Made by a program: the position numbers and the translations under genes. The notes beneath the pieces were generated by a model that had not been told where the DNA came from, did not search any database, and worked only from the letters and a program-made list of their open reading frames with translations. Below, piece after piece: positions 1 through 11,480 of a stretch of DNA of 64,000 nt. The number at the start of each line of letters is the position of its first letter. Position 1 is the first letter of the stretch. Source of the stretch: Atopsyche davidsoni (Eukaryota; Arthropoda; Insecta; Trichoptera; Hydrobiosidae); contig JAILWY010000007.1 of NCBI GenBank assembly GCA_022113835.1, forward strand, positions 5,786,001 to 5,850,000, written 5' to 3'.

Positions 1-1600
1 GAAAAATAAATCATCTATCATACACACGATCCAACAGACGACACGAAAAAGAGTAAATTGTGAAAGTGACAATTATTGCACGTTTCTGTCCTATTTTAAA
101 ATAGACAAGCACCCTGGCAGCAACAATCTTATTTACATGCCCCAGATGGGCTGTAAACTTCAAATTTTAATACATTTTTTTACATTTGCACGCATCGGAA
201 GCATATTTTATTCAAAGGTACGGAAAAAAGGCATAGTTACCATGTTTTATTTTTCGATACGGGCTTATGAAATATCACCTGGAGCAAACACTAATTTAGA
301 TCATGAATGTCAAAATGATTTTATGGGTCTTCGCCGAAATACAACTGGGTGCACTCAAAGTAATCGATAAAATATGTTGATCTGAGTTTATCGTTTGAAA
401 CAAAAAATAAAATAATTTTGTTCTTCCTATCGAAAAGAACAACACTTTAGACCAATTCTCAGAATATTTCCGTCAATATAACGACACAACCTTTCAAATG
501 AGAGAAAAATCATATAAATTACTAAAAGTAAATTCATTCGCAGCGATGAACATTGAAATAGCACTGGCCATATCAAAACCTGTTATCAGAAATATGGATC
601 TTATCTCTTTCTTTCTCATGTGTTCTGTCCGACAAAAAAAAGGATAGCATGATACGTGCCCCCGGAATTGGATGCCACTCGTGTCGATGGATTTTCTTGA
701 CAAAATAAATATTTTTACAAAATATTTGTTAATTTTAAAAACATCGATATTAAAAATCTTTGATTACTTAAAATAAAAATATAACGAATGTTTTAATTTA
801 CAAAAGTGTAAATTTCAAAGTAAAAGCTAAATTTGTTTTTTATGGTATCACAGTTCATTGAAATTATTTTAGAAAATTTGAGATCAATTATTTTTAACAA
901 TCAATAATTCATTATTACAAATAAATATATTTATAACAGTAAGGTAAGCAGTAACTGTAATATTTTATGCATAGTATTTAGGAATAGATTTTTATGCAGC
1001 CTTTACACTAAAGTTGAATATTTATATATTTAATAATTTACCTCTCCTTTTTTATATTATATATTATTTGTAACTAAACACACTAAAAAAATCAACATAT
1101 AATGACAAAAATCTAAGACCAAAAAAAATTATTGTTACTAAAAATCAATATGATAAAACAAAACTAAAATGGTAAAGAAAACGTGTCAATCGTATAAGAG
1201 AATTTAAAAAAATATTTTCATTTTGTAATAGTTTGTTATAAAATATACCTATCTATAAATATTTACTGATACTAAATTAAATAATTTATTCGATAGAAAT
1301 AAAACAAAGCATTTATTTCGATTTGATAAATCAGATTTGAAAAATTCTTAACTTTTAGGCAAGAGATTTTAAATAACTTTAACGATAGATATAGCGCTAC
1401 TACAAACGTTTTATATATTATTTTTGTTCAAACAATTTTATTTAAATTTAAATAATATATTAAAACTCTAAGAAAACACAAAATATTACATGACGTACAT
1501 TAAATAATTTATTATTTAACTTATTTCCGTAAAGAATTGTACTATATTTTTAAGGAAATTTTAGTGTATATTTTTAAAATAAATGATAGTAAATACAGTA
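1..1600. other. AT-rich intergenic sequence
   Basis: Long AT-rich stretch upstream of the elongation factor gene. Short open frames at 137-370 (+) and 494-703 (-) lack protein-like composition, repeats or splice context and are not supported as genes. I see no RNA gene or recognisable mobile element here. Confidence 0.6.
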
Positions 1601-1628
1601 AGTTTTGAAAATACGCAATCCGATGTTA

Positions 1629-1657
1629 TGTCTGTCTCTCTCTCGCTCTCTCTTCCA
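1629..1657 (+). promoter_or_regulatory. Pyrimidine-rich 5' leader of eEF1G
   Basis: A run made almost only of C and T lies about 16-44 nt before the eEF1G start codon, in the sequence expected to be the short 5' leader. Messenger RNAs for translation factors commonly start with a 5' terminal oligopyrimidine (TOP) tract that couples translation to nutrient signalling. The position fits, but the transcription start is not known, so the tract could equally be a polypyrimidine core promoter element. Confidence 0.4.
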
Positions 1658-1672
1658 CGTTAAATTCTCACA

Positions 1673-4600
1673 ATGGCGGCCGGAGTGAGTGAATCTGAAA
1701 TTTAATTTGCGTTTATCTCGCTAATCTGACTTCAATTAGAAAATATGCCAATCGCACAAGAGAGCCCAATATTTATCGATTATATATTTACTAATATTTT
1801 TCCAGACTTTATACACCTACCCGGATAACTTCCGTGCCTTTAAGGCTCTGATCGCCGCTCAATACGCCGGAGCAAATGTGAAGGTCCAGCCGGGATTCGT
1901 CTTCGGAAAGACCAACAAAACCGAAGCTTTTCGTAAGAAGTTCCCTTTAGGAAAGGTAAATAATATGTCTGCTCTAATGGGCGCTTTTGGTTTTTTCTCA
2001 GATATGTTATTGCCGGCAGGTTTATTTGTTTGTAGGTTATAATTTTGACAAGTGTCATATTTTTTATGTGACGTATTATTTTCAGGTGCCAGCTTTCGAG
2101 TCTGCAGATGGAAAGATCCTCCTTACCGAAAGCAACGCCATCGCTTACTATGGTCAGCAAAACTAATTTTACCGCGTTTTATATATTTCACAAATCAGCT
2201 GTCAAAGTGATCACAACCAACATGGATGCTGTCGCTGTCCTGTGCTCGTCTCGACACTCTCGTTTCTATTTCCATCCTAGCCATGTTCTTTTATTTATAC
2301 TCACATTTACCTCTATAGATTTATCGAGTCTGGATTATTTTTAGGAAATGACTGGCATTCAAGATGGCAGTAATGCTTGATTATGAAAAATATTAATGAT
2401 GCAATTAAGTGGACATTAGCAAGCTATATTTATAATAATTAATAATGCATTTGAATTTCTGTATTTTATTAATTTTGGCATTGGTACTTGTTTATTTTAA
2501 AATCTGGATTTATGAATATATTTTATATACTAGATAAAGAAAGTAAAATTAAATCAAAATCTATCCTTGTGCTATAAAAAAATACGTATACAATAGTGAA
2601 TATTTGAAACTCTCATGATCATTTACAAATGAAATGAGATAATATGATTAATCTCGTTTGGATTTACACACAGTGTTTCACCTCTTGCACAGAAGTTAAA
2701 TCATTGCACCGTAACGCATCAGAATTAATCTCCTGCTCAGGTTACATTACACAGCATTATTAGCTTTGGCTCACTACATGACCAATTAACAGTGTCTGTT
2801 CAATGTTTTTAGTTTTATGTTTTTCATTTCAGGCATTAAAAAGTGTAGTTTGCTTAGTAGAAATGTGTTAAAAAAGAGATTCACACAAAATGATTACGTA
2901 TTTATATGAATAACTATGAATGTAAAAGGCCATGTTAGAAATTATATATAAATGATAGCTTCGTATAGTAATCTTTTTAATGTATTGAAATTTGGCATGA
3001 TTCTGCATTGTGTCATTTTCATAGTGTTATCATAAAGGTATTAGAAAGTATTCTTAAGGTATTAGAAAGTCTTTTAAAAAGTATTAAGTTATAAAGACGT
3101 CTTCCATGATAGTGTTAAACTAAGTTCATAGGTTCAACTATATGATAGTGTCAAACTAAGTTAAACTCAAGTTTTCCATAAAAGATAGTATTTTGAAAAG
3201 TAAATTATCAAATGAGCAATATTTGCTCCCGGGGTACAACAATTTGTAATTTTGTATATAGTTTAAAATTAAATAAATAATACAGAAATTGAAATCTTCA
3301 GCCAATTCATTTATGGTGTATGTAAAAATAAAATAAGGTAATAAAGATTAATTTAGATGCGACCATGCATAGAGTCATGGAAAATATTGTTGTCAAGGTA
3401 AATATCAAGAGGATTGTTTGCTAATAGTTTTTTGTTTTCAGTGAGCAATGAGTCCCTTCGCGGTGTGGGCCCTCAAGCGGGAGCACAGGTGTTGCAGTGG
3501 CTAAGTTGGGCAGACAGCGAGGTGCTCCCGCCCTCATGCGCGTGGGTATTCCCTCTGCTGGGTATCATGCCTTACAACCAGCAGACTGTTGTGCGTGCCC
3601 AGAAGGACATCAAGGCTGCCCTCAGTTACCTCAACAACCATCTTCTTAATTGTACTTTCCTTGTAGGCGAGCGCATCACTCTCGCTGACATCTCTGTTTT
3701 CTGCACACTCCTTAACGTCTGCCAGGTAAGTCGCCTTGTAAGCCTTGTTAGCCTTGTTCATTACATTTTTATAAAAAAAATATTTCAAATTGTTTCATGA
3801 AATTTCTTATATCGAAGGTATCGAGTAAAAAGTGAACAATCTATTAACAGGATTCTTGGTTGTAGAATGTAATGGACCCAGGTCAGAGGCAGCCCTTTAC
3901 CAATGTGAACCGTTGGTTTGTAACCCTCATGAACCAGCCTGAGTTCAAGGCTGTCCTCGGAGACGGTGTAAAGCTGTGCGAGACCGCTCTGGTGTATGAC
4001 CCCAAGAAGGTTCAAGAGCAGCAGCCACAACAGCAACCCCAGCAGCAGCAACAGAAAGAACCCAAACAACCTAAAGCACAGGCTGCACCCGCACCGGTAA
4101 GTGCATTTCATTATTTTCAATTTTAAAAGCTGCATATATGGTTTTGTGTCTCAATATTTTTACATATGTCGAATTTCTCAGGACACCAAAAATTGTGGGT
4201 ATTAATGGATTCTTATCACCCAAGGGCTGGAGTATGGTAGTTTCACACTAAAATATTTATTTATATTTGACTGTAAAACAGGCGACCTTGTTTTTTATAG
4301 CATAGCAAGTGCTGTAAGTATCAGAGTATGAGCGCATGTAACGTGTTTCAAATGATCCATCGAAGATTCCTAATGTAATTGGGATTCTATTGGCCCTGAA
4401 GACCCAATGGTTGTTTTGCACAAGTATGGTTACATTTAGTGCCAAAATCGTCGTATGAGGTTGCAAATTTTGGTATATTATGAATAGTATTGTTGCATAC
4501 TCACGAATATTCTCTTCATTATTGTAGGTTTAGCAAATTTTTAAGGCATTATTTCATGATTTAAAATGTATGTAGTTTTTTTTACTAATGCAGTTTTAAG

Positions 4601-5937
4601 TAATCTATGTTTTAATGAAGGTCTGCTTCAATTTGTAAGACTTAAGCTAAAAAAATCACAAAATGAAAAGTAGATATAATGAAAATAATAACTTTTTATT
4701 TAAATCTTCACAGTGAGTTTATTTAGAATATTGTATTTGCATAACTAGTTTCGACCCTATAAACCGGGTCATCATCAGATGCATGACTTAAACTAAACTT
4801 CAAATGCTGAACTTCAACTTAAACTTCAAATGCCTTGTCCCTCAACAACATGAAAAGTAGAGTTTAGAGTTTCCTAGAGTTACAGCTCTAGGGAACAACT
4901 TTGTGTAATTCTAATTTTACAATTTTTAACTGTGTTAATTATATTATTGTTATAAAATAAACAATATTTTTATATAATTGTATAAACTAATAATCTTAAA
5001 TAAAAGAAAGGCTCTTTCTGTATTTTAGAAGGAGACTGCCGAGCCCATGGATGTCTGCGAAGAAGCTTTGGCTGAGGAGCCTAAGTCCAAGAATCCTTTC
5101 GACTCCATGCCCAAAGGGTTGATATAATTATTTTCCATTGAACCAAAAATAAAAGTTTATCCATATTATGTCAAAAGATTCATGGTATATGCAAGTTTTT
5201 CCACATTAAATTACTATTTTATAAATTTCATAATTGTGGTACTTTGCTTTCAGTACCTTTGTTATGGACGATTTCAAGAGAGTATACTCAAATGAGGACG
5301 TAGACAAGTCCATCCCGTATTTCTTTGAGAAGTTTGATCCTGAAAATTATTCCATTTGGTACGGAGAATACAAATATAGCGATGAGCTTGCCAAGGTCTT
5401 CATGAGCTGCAATCTCATTACCGGTAAATATAGATTTTCATGTTTTTGTCTCTTCGTATGCATTGGTATTGGAGTACATAGCTTTTCAACATAATATTGT
5501 TGAATGATTGACTAGATTGACGGGCAGCCCTGATCTAGGCCTAGCTCCATCCTTGTTCTATCTTGGAGATTTCAGTACTTTGATATACTCCTCTTACTGG
5601 ATTAATGGAATTTTTGTTGTATCAGTGTTCTAAAGGCTTGTTTATTTTTTTTCCAGGGATGTTCCAGCGTTTGGACAAAATGCGTAAACAAGCGTTTGCA
5701 TCATGCATCTTGTTCGGTGAGGACAACAACAGCACAATTTCTGGCATTTGGGTGTGGAGGGGACAGGAGCTGGTCTTCCCGCTTTGTCCCGATTGGCAGA
5801 TCGATTACGAGTCTTACTCATGGAACAAGCTGGATTACAAGAGCCCCGAGACAAAGAAGCTCGTTGAAAACTATTTCGCTTGGACCGGCACTGACAAGCA
5901 AGGCAGAAAGTTCAACCAGGGAAAGGTCTTTAAGTGA
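1673..5937 (+). CDS. eEF1gamma: Translation elongation factor 1 gamma, complete, 8 exons
   Basis: eEF1G is the scaffold subunit of the eEF1B complex, which recharges eEF1A with GTP during cytoplasmic translation. Coding exons: 1673-1684, 1806-1955, 2086-2152, 3442-3725, 3866-4096, 5029-5117, 5254-5423, 5657-5937; they sum to 1,284 nt, 427 residues plus stop, close to the 431 of Drosophila. The start MAAG is in a leader typical of this family. Residues about 2-75 form the thioredoxin-like GST-N part ([20 protein letters not shown], then [12 protein letters not shown]). Residues about 85-200 form the helical GST-C part ([34 protein letters not shown]). A Gln/Pro/Lys linker follows in exon 5, then the EF1G C-terminal domain of about 160 residues ([47 protein letters not shown], ending [11 protein letters not shown]). 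The first GT of exon 3 (GTCAGC) and exon 6 (GTTGAT) are non-consensus donors, but phase and homology demand them. The gene stands alone; no sign of damage. Confidence 0.97.
4739..4860 (+). repeat. Repeat fragment in eEF1G intron 5 with ACTAGTTTCGACCC arm
   Basis: The intron contains a GC-richer block that starts ACTAGTTTCGACCC, followed by a CCGGGTCATCATCAGATGCATG stretch and two near copies of AACTTCAAATGC. The ACTAGTTTC start resembles the arms of the fold-back elements at 6.3 and 24.4 kb. No second arm is seen, so this may be a truncated member of that family; family assignment is an inference. Confidence 0.35.
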
Positions 5938-6229
5938 TCACCTTACAACGCAGAACTCCAACGCTGTCCCACTGAAAGCTTTTTAAATGGTACTCATTCT
6001 GGTATTTAGCCGATATTTAAATTATTGAGAGTCTATGGGTCATCCCAATGTTTTGGATTCCGATGTGTGAGGTTGTCTGTCTGTCTGGTTGGTTTGCTGT
6101 CAGTGTAGCCGGTGTGTGGAGTTCTCGGTGTACCCGGGCATGCATGGGTTGCCGTGGCTTTGCTTCGTAAGAAAATATGTTAATCTGCCAAGGCCTGTGG
6201 GAATGTTCATTTTTCAAACATCTTTTTAA

Positions 6230-6235
6230 AATAAA
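6230..6235 (+). terminator. Poly(A) signal AATAAA of eEF1G
   Basis: Canonical AATAAA about 290 nt after the eEF1G stop codon, the first good hexamer in the 3' flank. This implies a 3' untranslated region of roughly 310 nt. Confidence 0.6.
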
Positions 6236-6323
6236 ATGAAAATGTTTTCTTATACAGAATTGTTATTTTATTTAATCTCTACAAAATTTTATTTTCTTAA
6301 GTATATATATATATTTTATTTAA

Positions 6324-6414
6324 TTTGACTAGTTTCACCGACTTCCTATGTAGGTGTTTTCAAACAGACTCTTTTTGAAAATTTCAGTATAGGAAGTTGG
6401 TGAAACAAGTCAAA
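6324..6414. mobile_element. Fold-back (MITE-like) element, 26-bp arms
   Basis: Two 26-nt arms, 6324-6349 and 6389-6414, are inverted repeats differing at about two positions around a 39-nt loop. The arms begin TTTGACTAGTTTCACC. The element sits just after the eEF1G polyadenylation signal and carries no coding sequence. It resembles the 24.4-kb element in arm sequence and in the TTTTCAAAC motif of its loop, so both look like members of one short non-autonomous fold-back family. Confidence 0.65.
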
Positions 6415-6799
6415 TAAAAAAATATGGAAAATAACTAAAACTTTCTTTTTAAATAAACAAATATAATGAAATTCCACCAAGTACTCTCTGTCAAAAGTAT
6501 TGAATATGTATGCCGTAAGTGAAGAAACAGTGCAAGCTACTATACTAGCGGAGGTGTGCATAGCGATGGAAGTAATGCAGATGTCAGAGCAGTGGAGCTG
6601 GAGCTTACTTGGTTAAGGGAGTTATACGGCTAACAGTAAAATTAAATATTTCTCTTACCATATTTTATGAATACCTTTAAATATGTAAAAACTATATTCA
6701 AAATTATGTAGATCTTATAACTCAGATCACAGTTTGCACCGTTTATCTTCCCTTATCTTGTTAATCTTACATTAATTTGACAAACATCAGTTCATGGTT

Positions 6800-7000
6800 G
6801 ACCATGTCACAAATGAAAATATTGCACAGAAAGAGAACTGATGATGGCAAAAAGAACGTAAGGCATATTGGGGATTTTTTCAGAAATACCAAATATAGCC
6901 TACTGTGGCTGATTGACCAGGGAAAAGAGGCATTGAAAAAGTAATGTGCCCAGTGAGTGTGGAATTTGCACCAGCGAATAGATTGAGATACAAGCATAAG
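6800..7000 (+). pseudogene. Decayed RTE-type reverse transcriptase 3' fragment
   Basis: The + strand reads KKNVRHIGDFFRNTKYSLLWL in pieces, which lines up with the better preserved copy on the - strand at 15.3-15.7 kb (SYFGHIFRNNKYSILQL). This peptide is typical of the region after the polymerase domain of RTE-like non-LTR retrotransposons. The reading frame ends in a stop near 6930 and only the last part of the element is present. Confidence 0.6.
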
Positions 7001-7499
7001 AGAATAAGAGGTATATTTACATTGTTGACAAACTGGCTCATGTGAGTTAGCTTTATAGCTTGATGTTAGCGCTAACATCAAGAGACTATCGATGGTTCCG
7101 TATAAAATTAATTCATAATGAACTATAATTTGTTTGTGCTGTTTGCTAACAAATAGTTACAATTGCTTTCCACAACTTAAGTGATTGTGTTCTCCCGCTC
7201 ACGAGGCTTTCAGCACTTTGAGTGTAGTTGCTCAGACTATTAAAAATATAATAATAATTGCCGGACTCACCAAGCATTTAATTAAAAAAACTGTCTGTAT
7301 TGAATATTGTCGTCTTTTATATGCCCTGGGAAGTTAAACACTGTACTGTATTACTAGTGCTGACAAGAATAAGTAAATTTTCATAAATTATGTACCTACT
7401 TGTTCAACAGGTGGTGTCATAATATTTTATTATTGTTACCATTTCATAATCTCGGCAACTGCCGGCAATGTATATGTTGTAGTTGCAATTGAAGGTAAC

Positions 7500-7780
7500 A
7501 CTTTATTTTGCCGACTCGTGGAGATCGACAAAGGTTCCAACAAAATGGCAGTCTGACGCGTTTTTTTTTAGTGACTTTCGAATCGAGCAATTAAAAGTTA
7601 AACGGTTCAATACATTGCATCATCAAAATAAGTAGTTTTAGCAGGAAAATCCAGTCGCAATCAGGTATAAGAATTAATCGAATAGCGTCAGTATCAGTCT
7701 CTTATTTGATGTGAAAAATATAACAAGTGAGGAATGTGAAGACTCGTTGTATCCAGAAGGGGACACATCGTCGCTAACAG
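7500..7780 (+). other. Candidate 5' non-coding exon with donor at 7780/7781
   Basis: A less AT-rich stretch ends with CTAACAG followed by GTATGC, a good splice donor. Its ATGs are followed within a few codons by stops (for example ATGGCAGTCTGA), so it would be leader only. It could be an alternative first exon of the large + strand gene downstream. There is no direct support beyond base composition and the donor. Confidence 0.25.
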
Positions 7781-8133
7781 GTATGCCTTCTTAAATAATT
7801 TGGTGATTCTGCGCCATTACTTTTCTGCGTGAGTTATCTGTTTAAGTTTATGAAGTAGGTCGGAAGATTTCACGATTTTGTAAGAAACTGGAAACGTATT
7901 TTACGCATTTATTCTACAAATTTATTTTACAAGTAGTCCAAAAGAAGCGAAATTCGGCTTTTTGGTGTTTCGGTCGATTTCCCACACATATCTGATTATA
8001 TTCACACGAATTTCTATTCAAAGAAGATATCGCGTAACGCCGCTATTTCTTGAGATGGCATTTTATTTTTTCACGACGGTCGAGCTCGGGCCGAGCGGCT
8101 TTTGATTTGTTTTGCATTTCGCTGTCGGATTTG

Positions 8134-8170
8134 TATAAAAATATATATATTACCGCGAGCGTCCTAGTGC
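8134..8170 (+). promoter_or_regulatory. TATA-like box with weak downstream start context
   Basis: TATAAAA at 8134-8140, embedded in a CpG-containing block (about 8080-8180). A second, better promoter with the same TGTATAAAAATATA core lies at 10.9 kb. No clear initiator is seen here, so this is a weak call. Confidence 0.2.
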
Positions 8171-9385
8171 GATAAGCATTGCATCCGGATAAAATGAAAA
8201 TGTGTGAGAAAAAATTAATACATTTTATGATCTATCAAAAAATAGTTTTTTCTCGAAACCGAGTGAGACATGCTCTGCTCATGATGCTTTACAAATATTT
8301 GGTGATTATAAAATAAGAATTTGTATGTAACGTTTAAGAAATGGTCTCTGTGAGATGGAAATTTTCGACTATGGCCAGATGCAATTCCTAAACATCGGAT
8401 GAAATTTATTGTATTAACCGGAAGACTATGAAAGGCATATGGATGGTAACAGGACGTGTCTGGGGAGTGACTAAAACCGGAAATGACTGGCGAATCAGTT
8501 TTCGCCACTGCAAAAAAATATTAGATACTTTATTGAGGGGGAAAAAATGAACTCACTTTTGAGCAAGTGTTTTTATTTTATTAGTCTTGCGTTTCTTCAA
8601 TCCAATAATTAGATATTATTATATATTGCATCTCTTAAAGTATATACATTTTTTAAAATTCAATGTCTACTACTTTTCAAATATTATTACGTTATAAAAA
8701 AATAGTTGAACCCAATATAATAGAAATCTATATTTTTAAAAGTACTTATGTAAATTATGCTCCAAATTACTCGGCCAAAGTTGGCTGAATATTAAAATCG
8801 TATTGGGATTCATTTGTATGTTTCATATTAAACACATACATTTTTACACTTTGTATTCAACACTCATTAGAAAATATTTTACAATAGGTAATGTTGATTT
8901 AAATTCAACCCATTTTAAAAAACACCCGAAATTTTAAATTTCACCGAGAAAGCCTATGTAAATAAATATAATATTTTAATGCACAATAAAAATCAAAGAT
9001 GATCGTGAAATTCATGCTCCAATATATAAATATATTTTTTTATAAAAAAATGAAAACTGATATTTTGCTAACAAGGCTAAATCAATTTCTGACGCCAGTT
9101 TTTTGCAAATATTAAAAAAAAAGGTAAATACAAATATAGTAAATGTACGATATATTTTTTTAATCACGGGACGATATTAATCTACGACACGTGATAACCA
9201 AAACATATTATTAAATATTCCCATTGCCGGAGGGCGAATCGCGCGCTTCCGAGCCCTCGAAGCGAATATTAGATCGTGCATTTTTAATGCGAGTGTAGCA
9301 TTACGCTTCTTCAGCTGCTCACTTTCCTTCGGGGAAATCTAACTTTGCAATTTGGACCAGAGCTTGTAGACTTTCGTGTACTTTA

Positions 9386-9681
9386 CTAAGTACCGCAGTA
9401 CCTCCCCGCTTTTCCCGTCCCGTGCCCTGAAGAATCGGTAATGGAGCAGTGGACTTGCAATACCTCGTAGAGGTAGGGGGACTCTTGCTGGAATATTAGA
9501 TCTAAATGCCAGCCACCCTTGCTACGAGAGGTTCCTCCCCGCTCTCCCCATTCTGTTGCTTGTGCACGGCTGCCGTGCCGTATCCTGAGCAGGTGTAATC
9601 GGTAATAGTCTAGTAGACCTGGAAGCACCCTATAGAGGTGGGGGGACTCCTGTAGAAGGAGTATAAGATCTAATAATACAG
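9386..9681. repeat. Imperfect tandem duplication, period about 167 bp
   Basis: The block at 9431-9512 (AATCGGTAATGG ... TAGAGGTAGGGGGACTC ... TTAGATCTAA) is repeated at 9598-9681 (AATCGGTAATAG ... TAGAGGTGGGGGGACTC ... TAAGATCTAA). The CCTCCCCGCT stretch just before each copy is also shared. The second copy runs straight into a SINE-like tail, so the duplication is probably part of a composite retroelement insertion. Confidence 0.6.
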
Positions 9682-9797
9682 ATTTTTCTTTTGAATATAA
9701 AACTGCGGTGTAGAAGACCCACTACACTGGCTCAGCGTAAATATACGTTCAGCGAGATGGTCACCACTTCCTCTGAGGAGGCACCTGAAGAAGAGAG
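9682..9797 (+). mobile_element. SINE-like element, copy A
   Basis: Starts near ATATAAAACTGCGGTGTAGAAGACCC and ends in CTCAGCGTAAATATACGTTCAGCGAGATGGTCACC, then CTCTGAGGAGG and a GAAGAAGAG tail. Three other copies (23.3, 28.2 and 30.5 kb) share the head and tail. The last 60 or so bases match the 3' end of the RTE-type element at 15.3 kb, as in SINEs that borrow a LINE tail. Confidence 0.6.
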
Positions 9798-9888
9798 GGG
9801 GTCTAGTCTTCAGCGAGAGGTCGTCGCACGTGTCGCAGTCGCGGCAGGAACGGTAGTTTTCCCGACGACCGGGGCGGACCTGTGGCGC

Positions 9889-10008
9889 GGGGCGGGGCGG
9901 GGGGAGGACAGGGGGCAGGGGAGGGGGCAGGGGGAGGGGGCAGGGGCGGGGGCAGGGGGCGGGGGCAGGAGGCGGGGGCAGGGGGCGGGGGCAGGGGGCA
10001 GGGGGGCG
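9889..10008 (+). repeat. G-rich GGGGGCAGG array, G-quadruplex prone
   Basis: About 120 bases composed mostly of runs of three to six G separated by C, CA or A. Many G-tracts in a row predict stable G-quadruplexes on the + strand and a C-rich opposite strand. The long open frames here on both strands are low-complexity Gly/Pro products of the repeat, not genes. Confidence 0.85.
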
Positions 10009-10899
10009 CATGCGCGGGCGTTGAACCAGCCGGGCCAGGGGCGCCTCGCCGTGGGGCCGCCCACAAATTATTACTTTCTTTTGACTACACCTGGAAAATA
10101 CTAACATCCATTGCAGATTTATACGTTTTTTTTATATTAGATTTTTTGTCTGATTGGGATCCAGTGCAAGACAAACATACCGATATTCTCATTAGTATTT
10201 TGCAATCTAAAACATAATCAAAAATAATAATCTGCATGGCGATGGTCACCAAAAGATATTTAACGCATTATTGAAGGTTTTTTTTTCCCCATTTCTACAG
10301 TTAAAAAAAATATCATCATGCACGGATTCAAGTCTGTAGATTCTATTTTCTGTAGGATTATATAGTATACCAATACTATATTGTAATTCATAATGTTATA
10401 TTACTTGATCATTAGGTTTATTGCACCTGATGCTATTTTTCCTGAAAACAATTCTCAAAAGCATAAAGTTATTGATACTTTGATTTATAGTTTGTTCGGC
10501 GAATACAAAAATAACACCATTACGATTTAGCGCATGATCGATAAAAATACGCAAATGTTTCACGAATCGACTTTCAAGAGTTTTCACACATGGCTAAACC
10601 TCTCTACCTCAGATTCCAGCGAAAAATCGTGTATTTATAATACACGTCACAAACGTATTTTAAGACATATACTTTTTTTGTGTGGAGAAAAATTTAAATA
10701 TTTATTATTATTGGGATTTTGTAACTTGTGGTTCGTGATATTTTAAATGTAGCTATCCATGTGCTGATAATGAAAAAAAAAATTTACACGTAGTGTTTGA
10801 ATAAAATTGATAGTAACATATACGAGTGTAATTACAGTGTAAGGCAGAGAAAGGTTTCAAATGACACTGTGCACACTATTTTTAATATATGATATTTTG

Positions 10900-10930
10900 T
10901 ATAAAAATATACAAGTGGAGGTTTTTCAGT
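10900..10930 (+). promoter_or_regulatory. Core promoter: TATA box plus initiator of gene X
   Basis: TATAAAAA at 10900-10907 is followed by TCAGT at 10926-10930, the arthropod initiator. Taking the A of TCAGT (10928) as +1 places the TATA box at about -28, the canonical spacing. The following sequence is a CpG-rich leader ending in a splice donor at 11480. I infer this to be a main promoter of the large + strand gene. Confidence 0.6.
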
Positions 10931-11480
10931 GTGGTGTATGAAGGGGAGACGCGCCCCTGGGTTCTCGGGCCGCCGGCGCGCCGCCCCACGCACACAGCGC
11001 CGGGCACTCGCACTCACACGCCCATACGTTGCATAATTTTCCAGCGGACGGTCGATCCGCGCCCGGAGACGGAGACTCGAGAGCATCCTTCGCCGTGTCG
11101 GTTTTTCATTTCCACCCAGAAGCCGACATTCCGAAATGTGATGGAGGCGCGCCATTTTGTGTGACGCGATCGTGTTTCTAGCGGCGGGGGGGCACGGAGG
11201 GTGGGAAATAGGTGTGTGCATAAAATGAGTTGTTCGGTTGTAAATACTGGATGAAGCGTGTTGCGCGCGGGCTGGGCTGTGCTGGGTGAAGTTGGGGTGT
11301 GCGGGTCGCTGGTAGCCGGTGGCCGGTGGCCGGTGGCCGGTGGCCGGTGGCCGGTGGCTGCAGGCGTGGGTGCGGGGCGCGCGATGGGGCTGGCCCCCCG
11401 CTGATCGCCCCCGAGGGGGCTCGCCGGCCCCCGCCCGGAGCCGCGCTTCCGTCGCCCGTCCCCATGTCCGCGGAGTCCAG
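10928..11480 (+). other. CpG-rich first exon of gene X (leader, possible start MSAES)
   Basis: CpG-dense block between the initiator and the donor AG|GTACGC at 11480/11481. Near its end, ATG at 11464 reads MSAES and leaves two bases (phase 2). If joined to the exon at 20990 the frame stops at once (AGG TGA), giving a six-codon upstream reading frame. If joined to the candidate exons at 13178 or 18398 it stays open into the 4-kb exon. The exon is therefore either pure leader or the start of an alternative N-terminus. Confidence 0.5.
11316..11357 (+). repeat. Six perfect tandem copies of CCGGTGG
   Basis: A 7-bp unit is repeated six times without change inside the CpG-rich first exon of gene X. 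It is part of the likely transcribed leader, so length variation could alter leader structure; the open frames it creates in several registers are low-complexity. Confidence 0.9.

Noticed and set aside
9670..10217. Several open frames of 84-145 codons on both strands
   Set aside because: They are Gly/Arg or Pro/Ala translations of the G-rich array read in every register.
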